Positions 21,458 to 31,402 of a stretch of 64,000 nucleotides of DNA are shown here, one piece after another. Source of the stretch: Siphonodentalium dalli (taxonomy: Eukaryota > Mollusca > Scaphopoda > Gadilida > Siphonodentaliidae); contig CP136065.1 of NCBI GenBank assembly GCA_032622095.1, positions 41,081,503 through 41,145,502 on the forward strand. The letters run 5' to 3'. The notes beneath the pieces were generated by a model. The model did not search any database, was not told the origin of the DNA, and saw only the letters and a program-made list of their open reading frames with translations. A program made the translations under genes and the position numbers. The first letter of the stretch is position 1, and each line of letters opens with the position of its first letter.

Positions 21458-23072
21458 AGGGGGGAGTCGGAAAACAATTACAGGATACAAGGACCGGGTG
21501 GGTGGGTGTCCTCGCGCCCGGAATGCAGATTTTTTCTGATGTCATGCAATGTTTTTCAAAACGAATTGAAACAATCAGATTCATATAGTAGTGCATGCTA
21601 TAGCCTTATACAAGTGAGGGGGGCTCTATATTTAAAAAATTTGTCCACAATTTCTCCCTTTAACAGTTGAAACCATGGGGTGGGTCCGGTTTTGGTCGAT
21701 GAAAAAATTGCAATGAAAATAAATCCATTCTCATCTTTTCTCATAGTTTATCATGGCTTTTTTAACTTATTATACATAGAGGATACCTGCGTGTTTTGAG
21801 TGAATACCGGAAGTATCTCATGAGTGGTCACAGTGAGATACTGGAATCATCACGAGTGGCCTTTAGGCCACGAGTGATGATTCCAGTATCTCACTGTGAC
21901 CACGAATGAGGTAATTCCGGTATTCACTCAAAACACGAAGGTTTTCTTTTTATTATATGCGCTATTTACTAAAATAGATCGAGGAATTAATTCAAAATCG
22001 AACTGATTCCGATTCACATCGGCAATACAATTTCTGCACAACAAATAGAGAGACCACGTGGTTCAATAAAATACTGTCGATAACTCAGAATACACATGCT
22101 TCAATTGTGCGTAATATATCAGATAACTTTATTTCAAATATACCAACTTACTTGCTTGTGTACTATTAGCAATGTGGCCAGCTGTCAAAAAGCCAAAAAA
22201 CCGTTGGCCTCATTTGTTTATATTAATGATATCAGTCAAGATATTGAATAAACGATAAATATAGTGACCACGTGGTCGAAGTACATGGTCGATGTCGATA
22301 CATGACTACAGTGACTTAAGTCACATAATAACGTGTTGTTCACTGATTGGAGCATTAAAAGGCTCCAGATTCAATCTCAGAGCATCTAATTTTGAAATTT
22401 TCCGGGGGAAGCCCCCTGACCCCCTCCCGTACTCTCCCCCCTCAGGCCTTCGGGAGATGCCTTTGGCATCTCCTGCTGGGATACTACTCGCCTCGACATT
22501 TTGTAGGAGAGCTACTCGCCACTCGCCTAGAATGATTTTAAGGGGAGCTCTTCATTGCTCACCAGTTATTTCCCACATGGAGAGGACTGGAACTGTGTTT
22601 ATTTAATCAAATTGATGGTGTTTTTACTTTACACGTGCACATATTTTAACCTATTGCTAATAAGGGACACAACTATCCTGTTAAAGTGGGTATTTTACCT
22701 TTATAACCATAAATATTTTTATTTTTAAAGGTTTTTTCACTGATTTTGTTGGCATATATTTCAGCCATGTACTTTAATTGTTTGTTTATTTTTTGTGGGT
22801 GTACTTGATCAGCGTTCTCTCAGTTCCGTTGCAGACACAATGAGAGACGCTTACCCCTGCCAACAACACATTATTTAGTAGAATTTACAAGATTTTCATC
22901 AATTTTGGGGGTGGGTGTCCCAGACCTGGTGGAAAAAACTTACGGTCCCGGGTGGGTGTCCCAGACCTGGGTGGAAAAAACTTACGCTCCCGGGGTGGTG
23001 GGTCCCAAAAACTGAAAAACACAAAATGTCCACCTTGTATCCGTAATTTGTTTTCCTGACCCCCCCCCCCCG
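21458..23072. mobile_element. hAT-like non-autonomous element nested in the right arm
   Basis: ATTTCCC flanks it on both sides (21451-21457 and 23073-23079). The ends are imperfect inverted repeats: G-run, AGTCGGAAAACAATTACAGG and ATACAAGG on the left, and CCTTGTATCCGTAATTTG, TTTTCCTGAC and a C-run on the right. A 7-8-bp target duplication with CAGGG-like tips suits the hAT superfamily. The interior contains a 148-bp hairpin, a CCGGGGGAAGCCCCCTGACC segment of the kind common in invertebrate repeats, and two tandem GGGTGGGTGTCCCAGACCTG units near the right end. A 104-codon ORF (22292-22606) runs through low-complexity GC-rich sequence and is not credible. No transposase is seen. Confidence 0.68.
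21790..21937. repeat. 148-bp hairpin inside the hAT-like element
   Basis: The outer pair is CGTGTTTTGAGTGAATACCGG and CCGGTATTCACTCAAAACACG. The centre is CACGAGTGGCCTTTAGGCCACGAG, split around TTTA. The arms are close to perfect over about 70 bp. Confidence 0.88.
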
Positions 23073-23781
23073 ATTTCCCCCCAAATTTTCATCTTAGAAC
23101 ACGTTCGGACAATGTTGTTTATAATTCCCCTTCATCATTCTCTACGTTGTTTCATTTTATGCCCCTAAAGCCTTCTTTGCATGCGGTATTCTAAGAGTAA
23201 ACTATACAATTCATTTTTCTAAGAAAATTATATTTTAGGGGGTGGGGTTCAGTTTATGCCCACAGCGCATTTTCAAAGAAATATAATTGGCATTCCATCA
23301 TCCAAATTGTTTTGCTAGGTATTTGGGTCAATTTATTAGACATGTTGCCCGTCAATAGCCCATGTGTTTCACAAGTTATAGCCAATTATATGTGACACTA
23401 TTTTTAAAAAATCCAAGCAATTTTTCGCAATTTCAAAATAGTTTATCGCATTTTTTTTCGAACTAGCTTATACATTGGTCCAGTGTTGTGTCACATGTTG
23501 TTTTATGGTGATCTATAATTAATATAAACGATGTCTTGTTCACTTTATAACCGCAGTCATTTTTCTATACGCTGTCACTGGTACTCGAAGAAATTTTTAT
23601 TTTATTTTAGGGGTAGGTTTTTTCCCTGAAAAATCTACTTTGAGACATATTCTGAAGCGGGCAACAAGCAAAATTTGATGCGTCATATAATTATCTTTAA
23701 TTTGATATATAAAAACCTTTGTTGGAGGGGGTGCAGCCAACTTCTAAACTAGAGGCTTTAGGAGAATTGGCCCACAGACTG

Positions 23782-24043
23782 ATGATCATCTGGCGACATC
23801 TACTCGCGCTAATCCGTAAATCGATCAGGTAGCTTCCTTTACTCCTTCGTATGTGTCTATCCTTTGTTCACCATCATGCCACATTTGTTCTCTACTTCGT
23901 GTGCGCTAATCTGTTGTCTGTGTCACGTATTTCGTATCTCGATAGTTAGCAGGGGTGACTACGTATAGTGTATATCGTGTTTCCCCTACGTAATGGAGAT
24001 GTCTGCTTCCCTATATTGTCGGTTTTTGTCCGTAGGTTCCGTC
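23782..24043 (+). repeat. Right part of the split host repeat
   Basis: It aligns with about 60385-60603 (CTACTCGCGCNNATCCGTAAAT, then CGTATCTCGATA and GTTAGCAGGGGTG) and continues the homology that stops at 17037. Confidence 0.75.
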
Positions 24044-24644
24044 CATCGTTGTGTTTGTACGTGTATTGGCACACAAGGAACGGTCAACAGTTTTGATCCT
24101 CTGATAGTATGAAAATGAGTTTTCAAAATCTAAAAATTTACTAATGGCGTTTTCTCCCACTACAATATTTAGGAGTAATGATACTATAATTATCATTGAT
24201 GCATTGTATTTTATTTAATAATTCATACACTGAAACTTCCCGATGTCATATAGGAACAAACTCGCCACCGAATTTGATGACCAAAATACGGCCCCAAAAT
24301 TAATACTCATTAACACGTTAAGTGTTAAGTGGAATTGCGAGGTGGGTATGCTTAAAACTCTGATGTAAACATATTTGTACTGGTTTTGGTGTGGCGGGGG
24401 CAAAATAAATAATGTTAAAATAGATAACATCTCACAGTCACGATCGGAATTTATATCCTAATATATCATAATTATAATTATGATAATTATCTACCCTGGT
24501 TAAGTGTTACAGCTAATTTGCTATACTGCTAGTGTGTCCTTCTGTATTGATATGATGCTGGTGGACCAAACGGATGATGTTAAATATTATATGTTATAAT
24601 TCTAAAGTTGTCATTTGAGCGGTTTTGGGAAATGGTTACAATCG
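24044..24644. other. Intergenic, no gene seen
   Basis: Minus-strand ORFs of 61 and 71 codons lack recognisable motifs. From about 24605 the sequence belongs to the GPCR-locus duplication. Confidence 0.5.
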
Positions 24645-24809
24645 ATGTGCAACTTAATGAGGATGAATGCTAATAATGAACGCCAACCACTAAACATATA
24701 TGACGACAGCCTGCTCCGCCCAACCTTCAGAATGTCACAAGGCGAAATGGCTGGACTGGGCGTAAAACCGGAATTAATGTTACACAATGTATCAACGGAA
24801 AGCACTTAA
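24645..24809 (+). CDS. 54-codon ORF, CUB-like fragment (copy 1)
   Basis: The ORF starts MCNLMRMNANN, then shows PLNIYDDSLLRPTF, a Gly/Pro turn, and LGVKPELMLHNVS before a stop. It has exactly the same length as two related ORFs at 31238-31402 and 42728-42892. It is homologous over its first half to the longer ORFs at 31015-31218 and 42490-42708. The pattern L-x-I-Y-D-x-S...P-F...L-x-L-x-N-x-S resembles the second half of a CUB domain (an extracellular beta-sandwich), but the characteristic cysteines are missing. It is likely a duplicated exon fragment or pseudo-exon upstream of a lost gene. The family assignment is a guess. Confidence 0.3.
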   Translation: MCNLMRMNANNERQPLNIYDDSLLRPTFRMSQGEMAGLGVKPELMLHNVSTEST

Positions 24810-25192
24810 ACTTGTAAAACATAGAATGAGCAGAAATAAGTGACAAAAATAAAACAGCAAAAATCTATGGACTGAATCTAATTTAGTTCTGGCTTTTAAT
24901 GATACTTCATTTACGCATATTTCAATATCATCTGTTTGACGAAGAACATTTTCATTTAAATTGATTCTTATTGTTGCAGATGTGGTTGGGCACTTCTCAT
25001 TCATCAATTTGCGAGGTTCCATACGACTCAGCAACACCACTAAGAACTTTATTATATTAATTGTATCCAATCACCATTTCCTCCTTCAATTCCATATATA
25101 ATCCATTTTTTCAACTTTCCACACACCTTTACCGAGGTTTTTTTAAGGCACATAAACCTGAGTCCTTGGACGCAGTAGGACCGCAATGTTTT
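24810..25192. other. Downstream flank of GPCR copy 1
   Basis: It aligns with the flank of copy 2 from about 33890 onward. It lacks the ~2.4-kb repeat-rich segment (31.47-33.89 kb) that separates the CUB-like ORF from the GPCR in the later copies. Confidence 0.6.
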
Positions 25193-25198
25193 TTTATT
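25193..25198 (-). terminator. Polyadenylation signal of GPCR copy 1
   Basis: AATAAA on the minus strand about 35 bases past the stop codon, conserved in all four copies. Confidence 0.6.
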
Positions 25199-25231
25199 CT
25201 GACATGTATTTATAACATGATTGTGTTTGGC

Positions 25232-26269
25232 TCACATGATAGTAGACACTTCTGCTGAACGCATTCCATATTGTAATGTAGTCGAGGCATTCCTTCTCGT
25301 CGATATCCATCCGATAGTTTGTGCTAGCTCCCGCCGAAATCTTCTGCTACTCACATAGTAAGTAAAACAATTCATACAAACGTTAAAACATGACAATAGA
25401 AGTAACAGAGAAAACGTTGACCTGAGTTCGTGTGTGTTAAGTTCCTTGTAATCCGGACCAACTCTTAGAATGCACATGAATGAAAAGATTGGCAGGGAGA
25501 ATATAGCAAACTGCAAACTCGTTGCGAGTAAAATAAAAACGGTTGAGTTCATGTTCAGTCGTAAATCCCTGACTCTTTCGTCACCCGAATTATTTTCATT
25601 TTCGCTAAACCTTGCTAATTCTTTCCTAGATCTCCGCAACGAGAAAAATAGTGCAACATTGCAGACCAGAATAATAGTGAAGGGAATCATTGCCCTCAAT
25701 ATATTTATCAAGTTTAATGCACCATTCACAAAACGTAAATATTCGGGACTCCCTCCGTATATACAAGTCCTATCTGGTCCATTCCCAGACGTGATCCTGC
25801 CGAAAATAATGTGAAAACTCATCGCTGAGTTAATCAAAGTTGATATTGTCAGTTCAAGTATTATTCTCTTCTTTGTCAGCTTCGGGCTGGTTAAAGGGAA
25901 CGTCACGGCCATAGTTCTCTCTACGACTAGAATGGTTAGAGTCGTGACAGACTGGGCAGTTACCGTGTGTGTGGAAAACCAGAAAAACGCACAGGTTGCT
26001 GAACTGACTGCGCGCACGTCAAAACCCACGATATTTGACACAACTCCAGTAAACAGAAACAGGTAGAGGTAAAACAAATCCACTATTGAGAGGTAAATAA
26101 AAGCTATGTACAGAGGTGTTCGTCGCATCGAATTCCTCCTGAACACCGCTATCACGAGTACGTTCCCGGTAGTCCCCGCGCATGTCATCAGGGAACCCAA
26201 TGTCCGCCATAACCAAACAGTCACGACAGCATGAATAGGGAGAGCAGTGCTGTTTTCCGTAGAGTTCAT
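25232..26269 (-). CDS. Class A (rhodopsin-like) orphan GPCR, copy 1
   Basis: A 345-codon intronless seven-transmembrane receptor of the plasma membrane, expected to signal through G proteins. Its ligand is unknown. Residues counted from the chosen Met: two N-glycosylation sequons (N2, N6); TM1 with G35-N36 (GNVLVI); TM2 with D64 (LSIVDL); C93 at the start of TM3 and C169 in extracellular loop 2, the usual disulphide; E117-R118-T119 in place of DRY; P196 in TM5; P260 in TM6, where CWxP reads FSLP; N300-x-x-x-Y304 in TM7 (NCFTY, for NPxxY); then a basic helix 8. Intracellular loop 3 is short. The start is chosen because sequence and frame upstream differ among the four copies whereas this Met is conserved. 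The upstream 28 in-frame codons are treated as leader. Peptide-type lophotrochozoan orphan receptors are the nearest fit. Confidence 0.92.
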   Translation of the reverse strand: MNSTENSTALPIHAVVTVWLWRTLGSLMTCAGTTGNVLVIAVFRRNSMRRTPLYIAFIYLSIVDLFYLYLFLFTGVVSNIVGFDVRAVSSATCAFFWFSTHTVTAQSVTTLTILVVERTMAVTFPLTSPKLTKKRIILELTISTLINSAMSFHIIFGRITSGNGPDRTCIYGGSPEYLRFVNGALNLINILRAMIPFTIILVCNVALFFSLRRSRKELARFSENENNSGDERVRDLRLNMNSTVFILLATSLQFAIFSLPIFSFMCILRVGPDYKELNTHELRSTFSLLLLLSCFNVCMNCFTYYVSSRRFRRELAQTIGWISTRRNASTTLQYGMRSAEVSTIM

Positions 26270-26494
26270 TCCTTGCTCGCGGTAGTGTGATTCCACGATA
26301 ACTGAGCTTACTATGTGTAGATAATTTAAATGCATTGTCTGACAAACTGACATTCACGGCAGCAATTGATTTGATGTACATTGATTTGTTGACAACACTT
26401 ACAGAACGCTGGGATGTATCTTGTGTCGGCTGATATGTGGGCTACCCATTAAAGTTACCTTGATAGAAACAAGTCAAGGCGTCGAGACATCACG

Positions 26495-26617
26495 ATGTCA
26501 CAACAGCCTTCGCCGCACAGAACTCCGTCTTCTGAGACTCGTATCACTCGGGCACAACAAACAGATCCATTTTGGTCAATAAAACCTCCCATTAAAAGCC
26601 GATTTTATTCGACTTGA
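26495..26617 (+). CDS. Short conserved ORF (40 codons), truncated version
   Basis: It begins MSQQPSPHRTP and contains ARAQQ-like then TDPFWSIKPPIKSRFYST before a TGA. In the copies beside GPCR 3 and 4 (46871-47089, 53767-53985) the same frame reads through to 72 codons. In the tandem units a 48-bp GC-rich insertion keeps the downstream frame. It has no known family. It could be a real small protein, an exon, or chance. Confidence 0.2.
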   Translation: MSQQPSPHRTPSSETRITRAQQTDPFWSIKPPIKSRFYST

Positions 26618-27524
26618 AAATCGAAATAATGAGTTAAGGTCAAGCCTCATGCCCGCAGAGTCGGTAAATAGGTCTCTATGGGTATTAGGATTATCCGCAA
26701 AATGTAACTGTTAGCATTCCCGTTCTGTCATACTAATTAGTATTTTTTCGAAAATGTTGTGATATCTCCGCAAATAAACGATTCCAGCAATTAATTATTC
26801 CTCAAATATCTCGAACATCGTTCATTTTTCAACACGTTTCAGAAAATTACCAATAATGTCCCAGGATTCATGATTGTTCCCGCAAATTACCAAAAAAACC
26901 TGGCATATAAACACAGAGGAAATTTTTTTTCTTTTTCGCAAAGAAAGTGACATGCGAAATTTTTCAAAGTTCAAAACATTTCCGTAAGACGTATATAAAG
27001 CACAATGTTACGGAGTAATTACATTGATTATTAAAATGGGAGAACTTCCTCACTCTTAAAGTCACGGAGGTTATAATTTAGAAATAAAAGTTAACAATTT
27101 ATGAATTACCTTAAGCATATACTAAGAGTGAGCGATAGGCACAACACTCAACACTGTGGGGATTATTTTGGGAGAGTGATTCTCGGTGACTCATTCAAAA
27201 TCGAAATCTTGAGTGGTGAGGATTAGCGAGCGATCTGTATGTTGTTAATAATATGGTGTCTATTTTAACCAAAGTTCACTTATATGGGGTCTCCCGGTGT
27301 TGAGTGGTTTGCGTATTGCACACTCTGTGTGCACTGTACTGTACCATGCTATGGCTTAATTGTGTTTACTAACAATGCGTACGATCTTGACATGCTAATT
27401 ATTCGATAATTATGTCTATATTTTAATATTCTTTCTGTTTATGGCGGTTTTAACGGATGTGACTGTATAACAGCAAACCGATCGCGAAGGCCATCTATAT
27501 TGTTAATGCAATAAGTAAGGGTTA

Positions 27525-27603
27525 GAGCACAATAATTGTTCTTTACCAGAATCGATCGAGTCGAAGAGGAGATTTATTCTGGTAAAGAACTATTCGCGTG
27601 CTC
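27525..27603. repeat. Imperfect hairpin (28-bp arms) in unit U
   Basis: GTTCTTTACCAGAAT pairs with ATTCTGGTAAAGAAC, and the outer GAGCAC pairs with GTGCTC. TTAGAGCACA just after it and TGTGCTCTAA near 27946-27955 form a further inverted pair. The structure is present in every U unit and absent from the diverged units (27980 onward and 40255 onward), so it may be a small inserted element. Confidence 0.65.
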
Positions 27604-28568
27604 TGACCGACTTAGAGCACAATTGATCCCACATAATGCAATCAACGGGAAATGTGCCGTTGAGCATGTTTTGACCACGACGCACAATCCGTGCGCTGGC
27701 CGCGATTGGACAAAATAGCCGGTTAGCTACGCCCAACAACGTAATTAACATGAACTGATTGCCGTTGAATGTAAACAGATATGTCCGAAACAGCACAGAC
27801 TGGTCACACTTTGAAGCGCCCGTGCGATTTGTCTGTTGTGAGTTGCGTGTGCCGAACAATGGGATAATCACTGAACCATTCCTTCGCCGGCCTCGAGAAT
27901 TGATGTGCTTTACCAAAAATCAGGGAACGATTGTAACAATGGGACTGTGCTCTAAACACTCATTCACGTTATCTTCATAGAAACAAGTCAAGGCGTCGTG
28001 ACATCACGATGTCCAACAGCATTCGCCGCGCAGAACTCCGTCTGCTGAGACTGCGAGTGACTGCCCCGGCGCCGGACACCGACGAGAGCTGGTTCGCCCC
28101 GGGAGGCGCTCGGGCACAACAAACAGATCCATTTTGGTCAATAGAACCTCCCATTAAAAGCCGATTTTATTCAACTTGAAAATCGAAAAAATGAGTTAAG
28201 ATCAAGCCTCATGCCTGCAGAGTCGGTAAATAGGTCTCTATGGGTATTAGGATTATCCGCAAAATGTAACTGTTAGCATTCCCGTTCTGTCATACTAATT
28301 AGTATTTTTCGAAAATGTTGTGATATCTCCGCTAATAAACGATTCCAGCAACGAATTATTCCTCAAATATCTCGGAAATCGTTCATTTTTCAACACATTT
28401 CAGGTAATTACCAATAATGTCCCAGGGTTCATGATTGTTCCCGCAAATTACCAAAAAAAACCTGGCATATAAACACAGAGGAAATGTTTTTTTTTTCGCA
28501 AAGAAAGTTCAAAACATTTCCGAAAGACGCATATAAAACACAATGTTACTGAGTAATTACATTGATTA

Positions 28569-29336
28569 GTATACCCCCCGCAACGAAGTTAGGGGGGGGT
28601 ATACTGGAGTCAGCTTGTCCGTCCGTCCGTCGTCCGTCCGTCCGTCGTTCGTCCGTGGACACAAATTTGTCCGGAGTTTTTCTCAGTCGTTTTATGATCA
28701 ATTTCCGTGAAACTTGGCACAGACATCAACCACCATGGGAACCTGTGCACCTGCGATTATGACGTCTGTGCGACATTTTTCGACTTAGAAAATGTTTGCA
28801 ACATGCATACTTTTGTCCGAGCTTTTATTCCTACATTTTATTGTCAATTTTTTTAAAACGTTGCACAGATATTTAGTACCATGGGAACTTGTGCACCTGC
28901 GATTATGACGTCTGTCCGACATTTTTTGGTGGAGTTATCCCCCTTTTTCGACTTTAGAAACTTTTTTTGCAACATGCATAATTTTGTCCGAGCTTTTATT
29001 CCTACATTTTTCAGTCAATGTTTTTTAATCTTGGCACTGATATTTAGTACCATGGGAACCTGTGCACCTGCGATTATGACGTCTGTCCGACATTTTTTGG
29101 TGCAGTTATTCCCCTTTTTCGACTTAGAACTTTTTTCGCAACATACATAATTTTGTCCAAGCTTTTATTCCTACATTTTTCGGTCAATAGGTTTAAGATT
29201 AGGGTTATGGTTGTACACCTGCAATGGGAACTGTTATTTTATTATTTTAACTAAATGTTTACTGACATGTGAAACATCTTAGTATTTTAAAAACAGGGGG
29301 GTATCCGTAGTCCCATTGGGACAGTCACACCTCTAG
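28569..29336 (+). mobile_element. Non-autonomous Helitron-like element (768 bp)
   Basis: The left end is a palindrome, GTATACCCCCC...GGGGGGTATAC. The right end shows the hairpin AGTCCCATTGGGAC, ten bases, then CTAG followed by T. The element lies between A and T, and the paralogous block shows the intact site at 40842/40843 with no target duplication. Hairpin, CTAG end and A/T insertion without duplication are Helitron hallmarks, although the 5' end lacks the canonical TC. Behind the left end is a GTCC-rich microsatellite (28617-28660), then three ~160-bp tandem units containing CCATGGGAACCTGTGCACCT. The ORFs of 66 and 89 codons inside come from the repeats. There is no Rep/helicase. Confidence 0.85.
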
Positions 29337-30819
29337 TTAACATTGATTTATTAATCAAATGGGAGAACTTCCTCACTCTTAAAAGCACGGAGGTTATAAT
29401 TTAGAAATAAAAGTTAACAATTTATGAATTACCTTAAGCATATACTAATAGTATATTATAATGATAATATGAATGCGATATTACCCACAAAACACACTTT
29501 CTGTGAACCGAACATCTGTTCATAAACAGCACGTAAAGAGTGTGCGATAGGCACAACACTCAACACTGTGGGGATTATTTTGGGAGGGATTATCGGTGAC
29601 TCATTCAAAATCGAAATCTTGAGTGGTGAGTATTAGCGAGCGCTCTGTATGTTGTTAATAATATGGAGTCTATTTTAACCAAAGTTCACTTATATGGGGT
29701 CTCCCGGTATTGAGTGTTTTGCGTATTGCATACTACTGTATCATGCTATGGCTTAATTGTGTTTACTAACAATGCGTACGATCTTGACATGCTAATTATG
29801 CGATATTTATGTCTATATTTTAATATTCTTTCTGTTTATGGCGGTTTTAACGGATGTGACTGTATAACAGCAAACCGATCGCGAAGGCCATCTATATTGT
29901 TAATGCAATAAACAGTTTTATAATGCTCATTCCCGGGATACGTGACGTTTGCACTAGGCAATTGACAATTCCGGAGGCATGGAGAGCAGTCGCTCGGGGC
30001 TTACATGTGCACATTTACACATTGTTAATCAAAGACTAGCCAAAGACCGCTGGTCATTTGGTGGTGTCGGCATGTGGAAATGTCTTTGATGTTTTGTTTA
30101 CCTTTAAGTGCAATGATACACACAATTCTAATCCGAATTGTAATTTAACCCAATTGGCAAAGATAATAACGCCATCGTTCAGATTAGCTACACACAACGA
30201 ATATGAACTTTTGAACAAATAATGGTTCATTTTTAACATATTCACATTACCCCCACCAGCATAATAGCAATTCAGAAGGAACCACCAACACCATAGTAAA
30301 TTAGCAGTACCACATAACAAGGGGTTATCTCATCGGGAATATTAACCCACCTTGTATATCCGGGAAAGTCTGGTCGTTTTGTCCATGTTTACCACAATGA
30401 GATTTAGTTCTAAGCGAACTGGAAATAATTGGATTGTTCAATTCATGACGCCATGGTGGCTCAGTTGATAAATTGTGCATGGCACATTAGACCGACACGC
30501 ATGGATGTGTTATAACTCATTGGGAAGATAACCCTATTCGTGTTACTAAATATGTTACTTGCATGCTTTCTGATGTAGGTGCTTGCACACACGCACGCAC
30601 GTTACTATCAATCCGCTTAATAACAGCCATTCGGGTTTCAATGAACAGTTAGGTAAGTAAGTTAAAGGTCGAAGAATGTTCTCGTCAAATCTGGAGAGTC
30701 CAACCTGATATTGTTCAATGGAAGAAACAAACCACAATTAAACAACGTAACAATACTTTCGTTGGTTAAGTTCTCTAAAGCTAAAATAGACCAAAACTAT
30801 TCTGGCGCCAACACTTTAA
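29337..30819. other. Duplicated intergenic sequence, no gene seen
   Basis: It aligns with 40843-42311. A GGTGGCTCAGTTGATAAATT stretch at about 30455 resembles a tRNA A-box, but no B-box follows. ORFs of 65-88 codons are not recognisable. Confidence 0.55.
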
Positions 30820-30969
30820 CTCTTCGATGACTGGAGCTTTCTGACATTTTGCCAAAATCATGTGCCAATGTACGTATTCTCTTATATATATGTGAGACTC
30901 GCATATATAAGATAATGCACTGGCACGTGATCTTCAATGTGCACCAGCGCAGCTCCAGTCATAAAATGG
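30820..30969. mobile_element. 150-bp TTAA-flanked MITE with a degenerate palindrome
   Basis: TTAA lies at 30816-30819 and 30970-30973. The tips are inverted repeats around GATGACTGGAGCT and AGCTCCAGTCAT. The core is a shortened, imperfect version of the 69-bp palindrome (ATTCTCTTATATATATG...CATATATAAGATAATGCA). It is present at the same place in the other block (42312-42461), so it predates the duplication. Confidence 0.75.
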
Positions 30970-31014
30970 TTAAGTTACGCAACATCGTGGTTCATGTAAT
31001 GATAACGGATATAA

Positions 31015-31218
31015 TTGGTGTTCGACTTAATGGGGATGAAAGCTAATGATGGACGCCTACTGCTGACCAGATATGGCGACAGCCTGACCCACACAACCTT
31101 CGGAATACCACCAGTTACATTGGACAAAAGTGTCAATGGAAACCACTTCAGTTTGTACAACATAACAGTAAGCACACCAGTTACCTGTTGGGATGTGGAT
31201 TACCGTTCATTGGACTGA
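31015..31218 (+). CDS. 67-codon ORF, CUB-like fragment, first type
   Basis: After the Met the ORF reads FDLMGMKANDGRLLL, YGDSLTHTTFGIPP, then HFSLYNITVSTPVTC and YRSLD before the stop. It is homologous to the ORF just downstream (31238-31402): DLMGMKANDGR matches NLMRMNANNES, and LYNITVS matches LYNVSAG. The two therefore look like a tandemly duplicated exon. A partial CUB-domain resemblance is suggested by the FD-x-L...DGDS-like...L-x-L-x-N pattern but is not secure. No splice junctions were established. Confidence 0.3.
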   Translation: MVFDLMGMKANDGRLLLTRYGDSLTHTTFGIPPVTLDKSVNGNHFSLYNITVSTPVTCWDVDYRSLD

Positions 31219-31237
31219 TGGTTAATGGGTATAATCG

Positions 31238-31402
31238 ATGTGCAACTTAATGAGGATGAATGCTAATAATGAAAGCCAACCACTAACCATATATGACGAC
31301 AGCTTGCTCAACCCACCCTTCAGAATGTCACCAGGCGAAATCGCTAGACTGGGCGTAAAACCGGAATTAATGTTATACAATGTATCAGCGGGAAGCACTT
31401 AA
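31238..31402 (+). CDS. 54-codon ORF, CUB-like fragment, second type
   Basis: It starts MCNLMRMNANNES, continues PLTIYDDSLLNPPF, PGEIARLGVKPELML and ends YNVSAGST. Its length is identical to the copies at 24645-24809 and 42728-42892, and its sequence is nearly identical to the latter. See 31015-31218 for the relation between the two types. Confidence 0.3.
   Translation: MCNLMRMNANNESQPLTIYDDSLLNPPFRMSPGEIARLGVKPELMLYNVSAGST

Larger units (their letters stand above)
17038..23781. mobile_element. 6.7-kb element with ~0.9-kb terminal inverted repeats, carrying nested insertions
   Basis: The left end starts TAGTCCGTGGGCCAA and the right end is TTGGCCCACAGACTG, so the tips are inverted repeats. 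ATG flanks both sides (17035-17037 and 23782-23784), and joining the flanks recreates the uninterrupted sequence seen near 60385 (CCAATGGTCATCT against CCAATGATCATCT). The left arm runs to about 17965. The right arm runs from about 21195 and is broken by a hAT-like insertion at 21458-23072. Arm pairs include CCCCTAAAATAAAAT and its complement, CGATAAA...TTTGAAAT, and GGCATTCCA / TGGAATGCC. The core (17966-21194) has no ORF above 90 codons and no transposase, so the element is non-autonomous or dead. The superfamily is not assigned. Confidence 0.75.
21195..23781 (-). repeat. Right terminal inverted repeat of the 6.7-kb element, interrupted
   Basis: The inner part 21195-21457 matches the left arm near 17690-17965, and the outer part 23073-23781 matches 17038-17690. 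The break coincides exactly with the ends of the hAT-like insertion. Confidence 0.72.
26466..27979 (+). repeat. Locus repeat unit U, copy beside GPCR 1
   Basis: It begins GAAACAAGTCAAGGCGTCG and ends where the same start recurs at 27980. It is homologous to the three tandem units at 35360-40254 but shorter, missing about 60 bp near 27130 and the 48-bp GC-rich piece. Each unit contains a TATATAAA box-like sequence, a GGGAGAACTTCCTCACTC motif and, at its end, a hairpin-bearing segment. Overlapping ORFs of up to 108 codons on the minus strand (27590-27916) recur in the units but are not recognisable. Confidence 0.85.

Noticed and set aside
22292-22606. 104-codon ORF rich in Pro/Ser
   Set aside because: It is produced by GC-rich low-complexity sequence inside the hAT-like element.
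17038-23781. Polinton/Maverick identity for the 6.7-kb long-inverted-repeat element
   Set aside because: Tips could be read as AG...CT with long terminal repeats, but the flanks show no 6-bp duplication and the core has no polymerase, integrase, ATPase or capsid-like ORF.
25470-25814. 114-codon plus-strand ORF antisense to each GPCR (also 34368, 45851, 52747)
   Set aside because: It is the complement of the receptor's transmembrane region and is conserved only because the receptor is.
27590-27916. 108-codon minus-strand ORF repeated in each U unit
   Set aside because: It is shortened to 97 codons with a different end in the unit at 35360, has no domain, and its repetition simply mirrors unit identity.
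30455-30545. Second tRNA-derived SINE
   Set aside because: Only an A-box-like stretch is present. No B-box, tail or flanking duplication was found.
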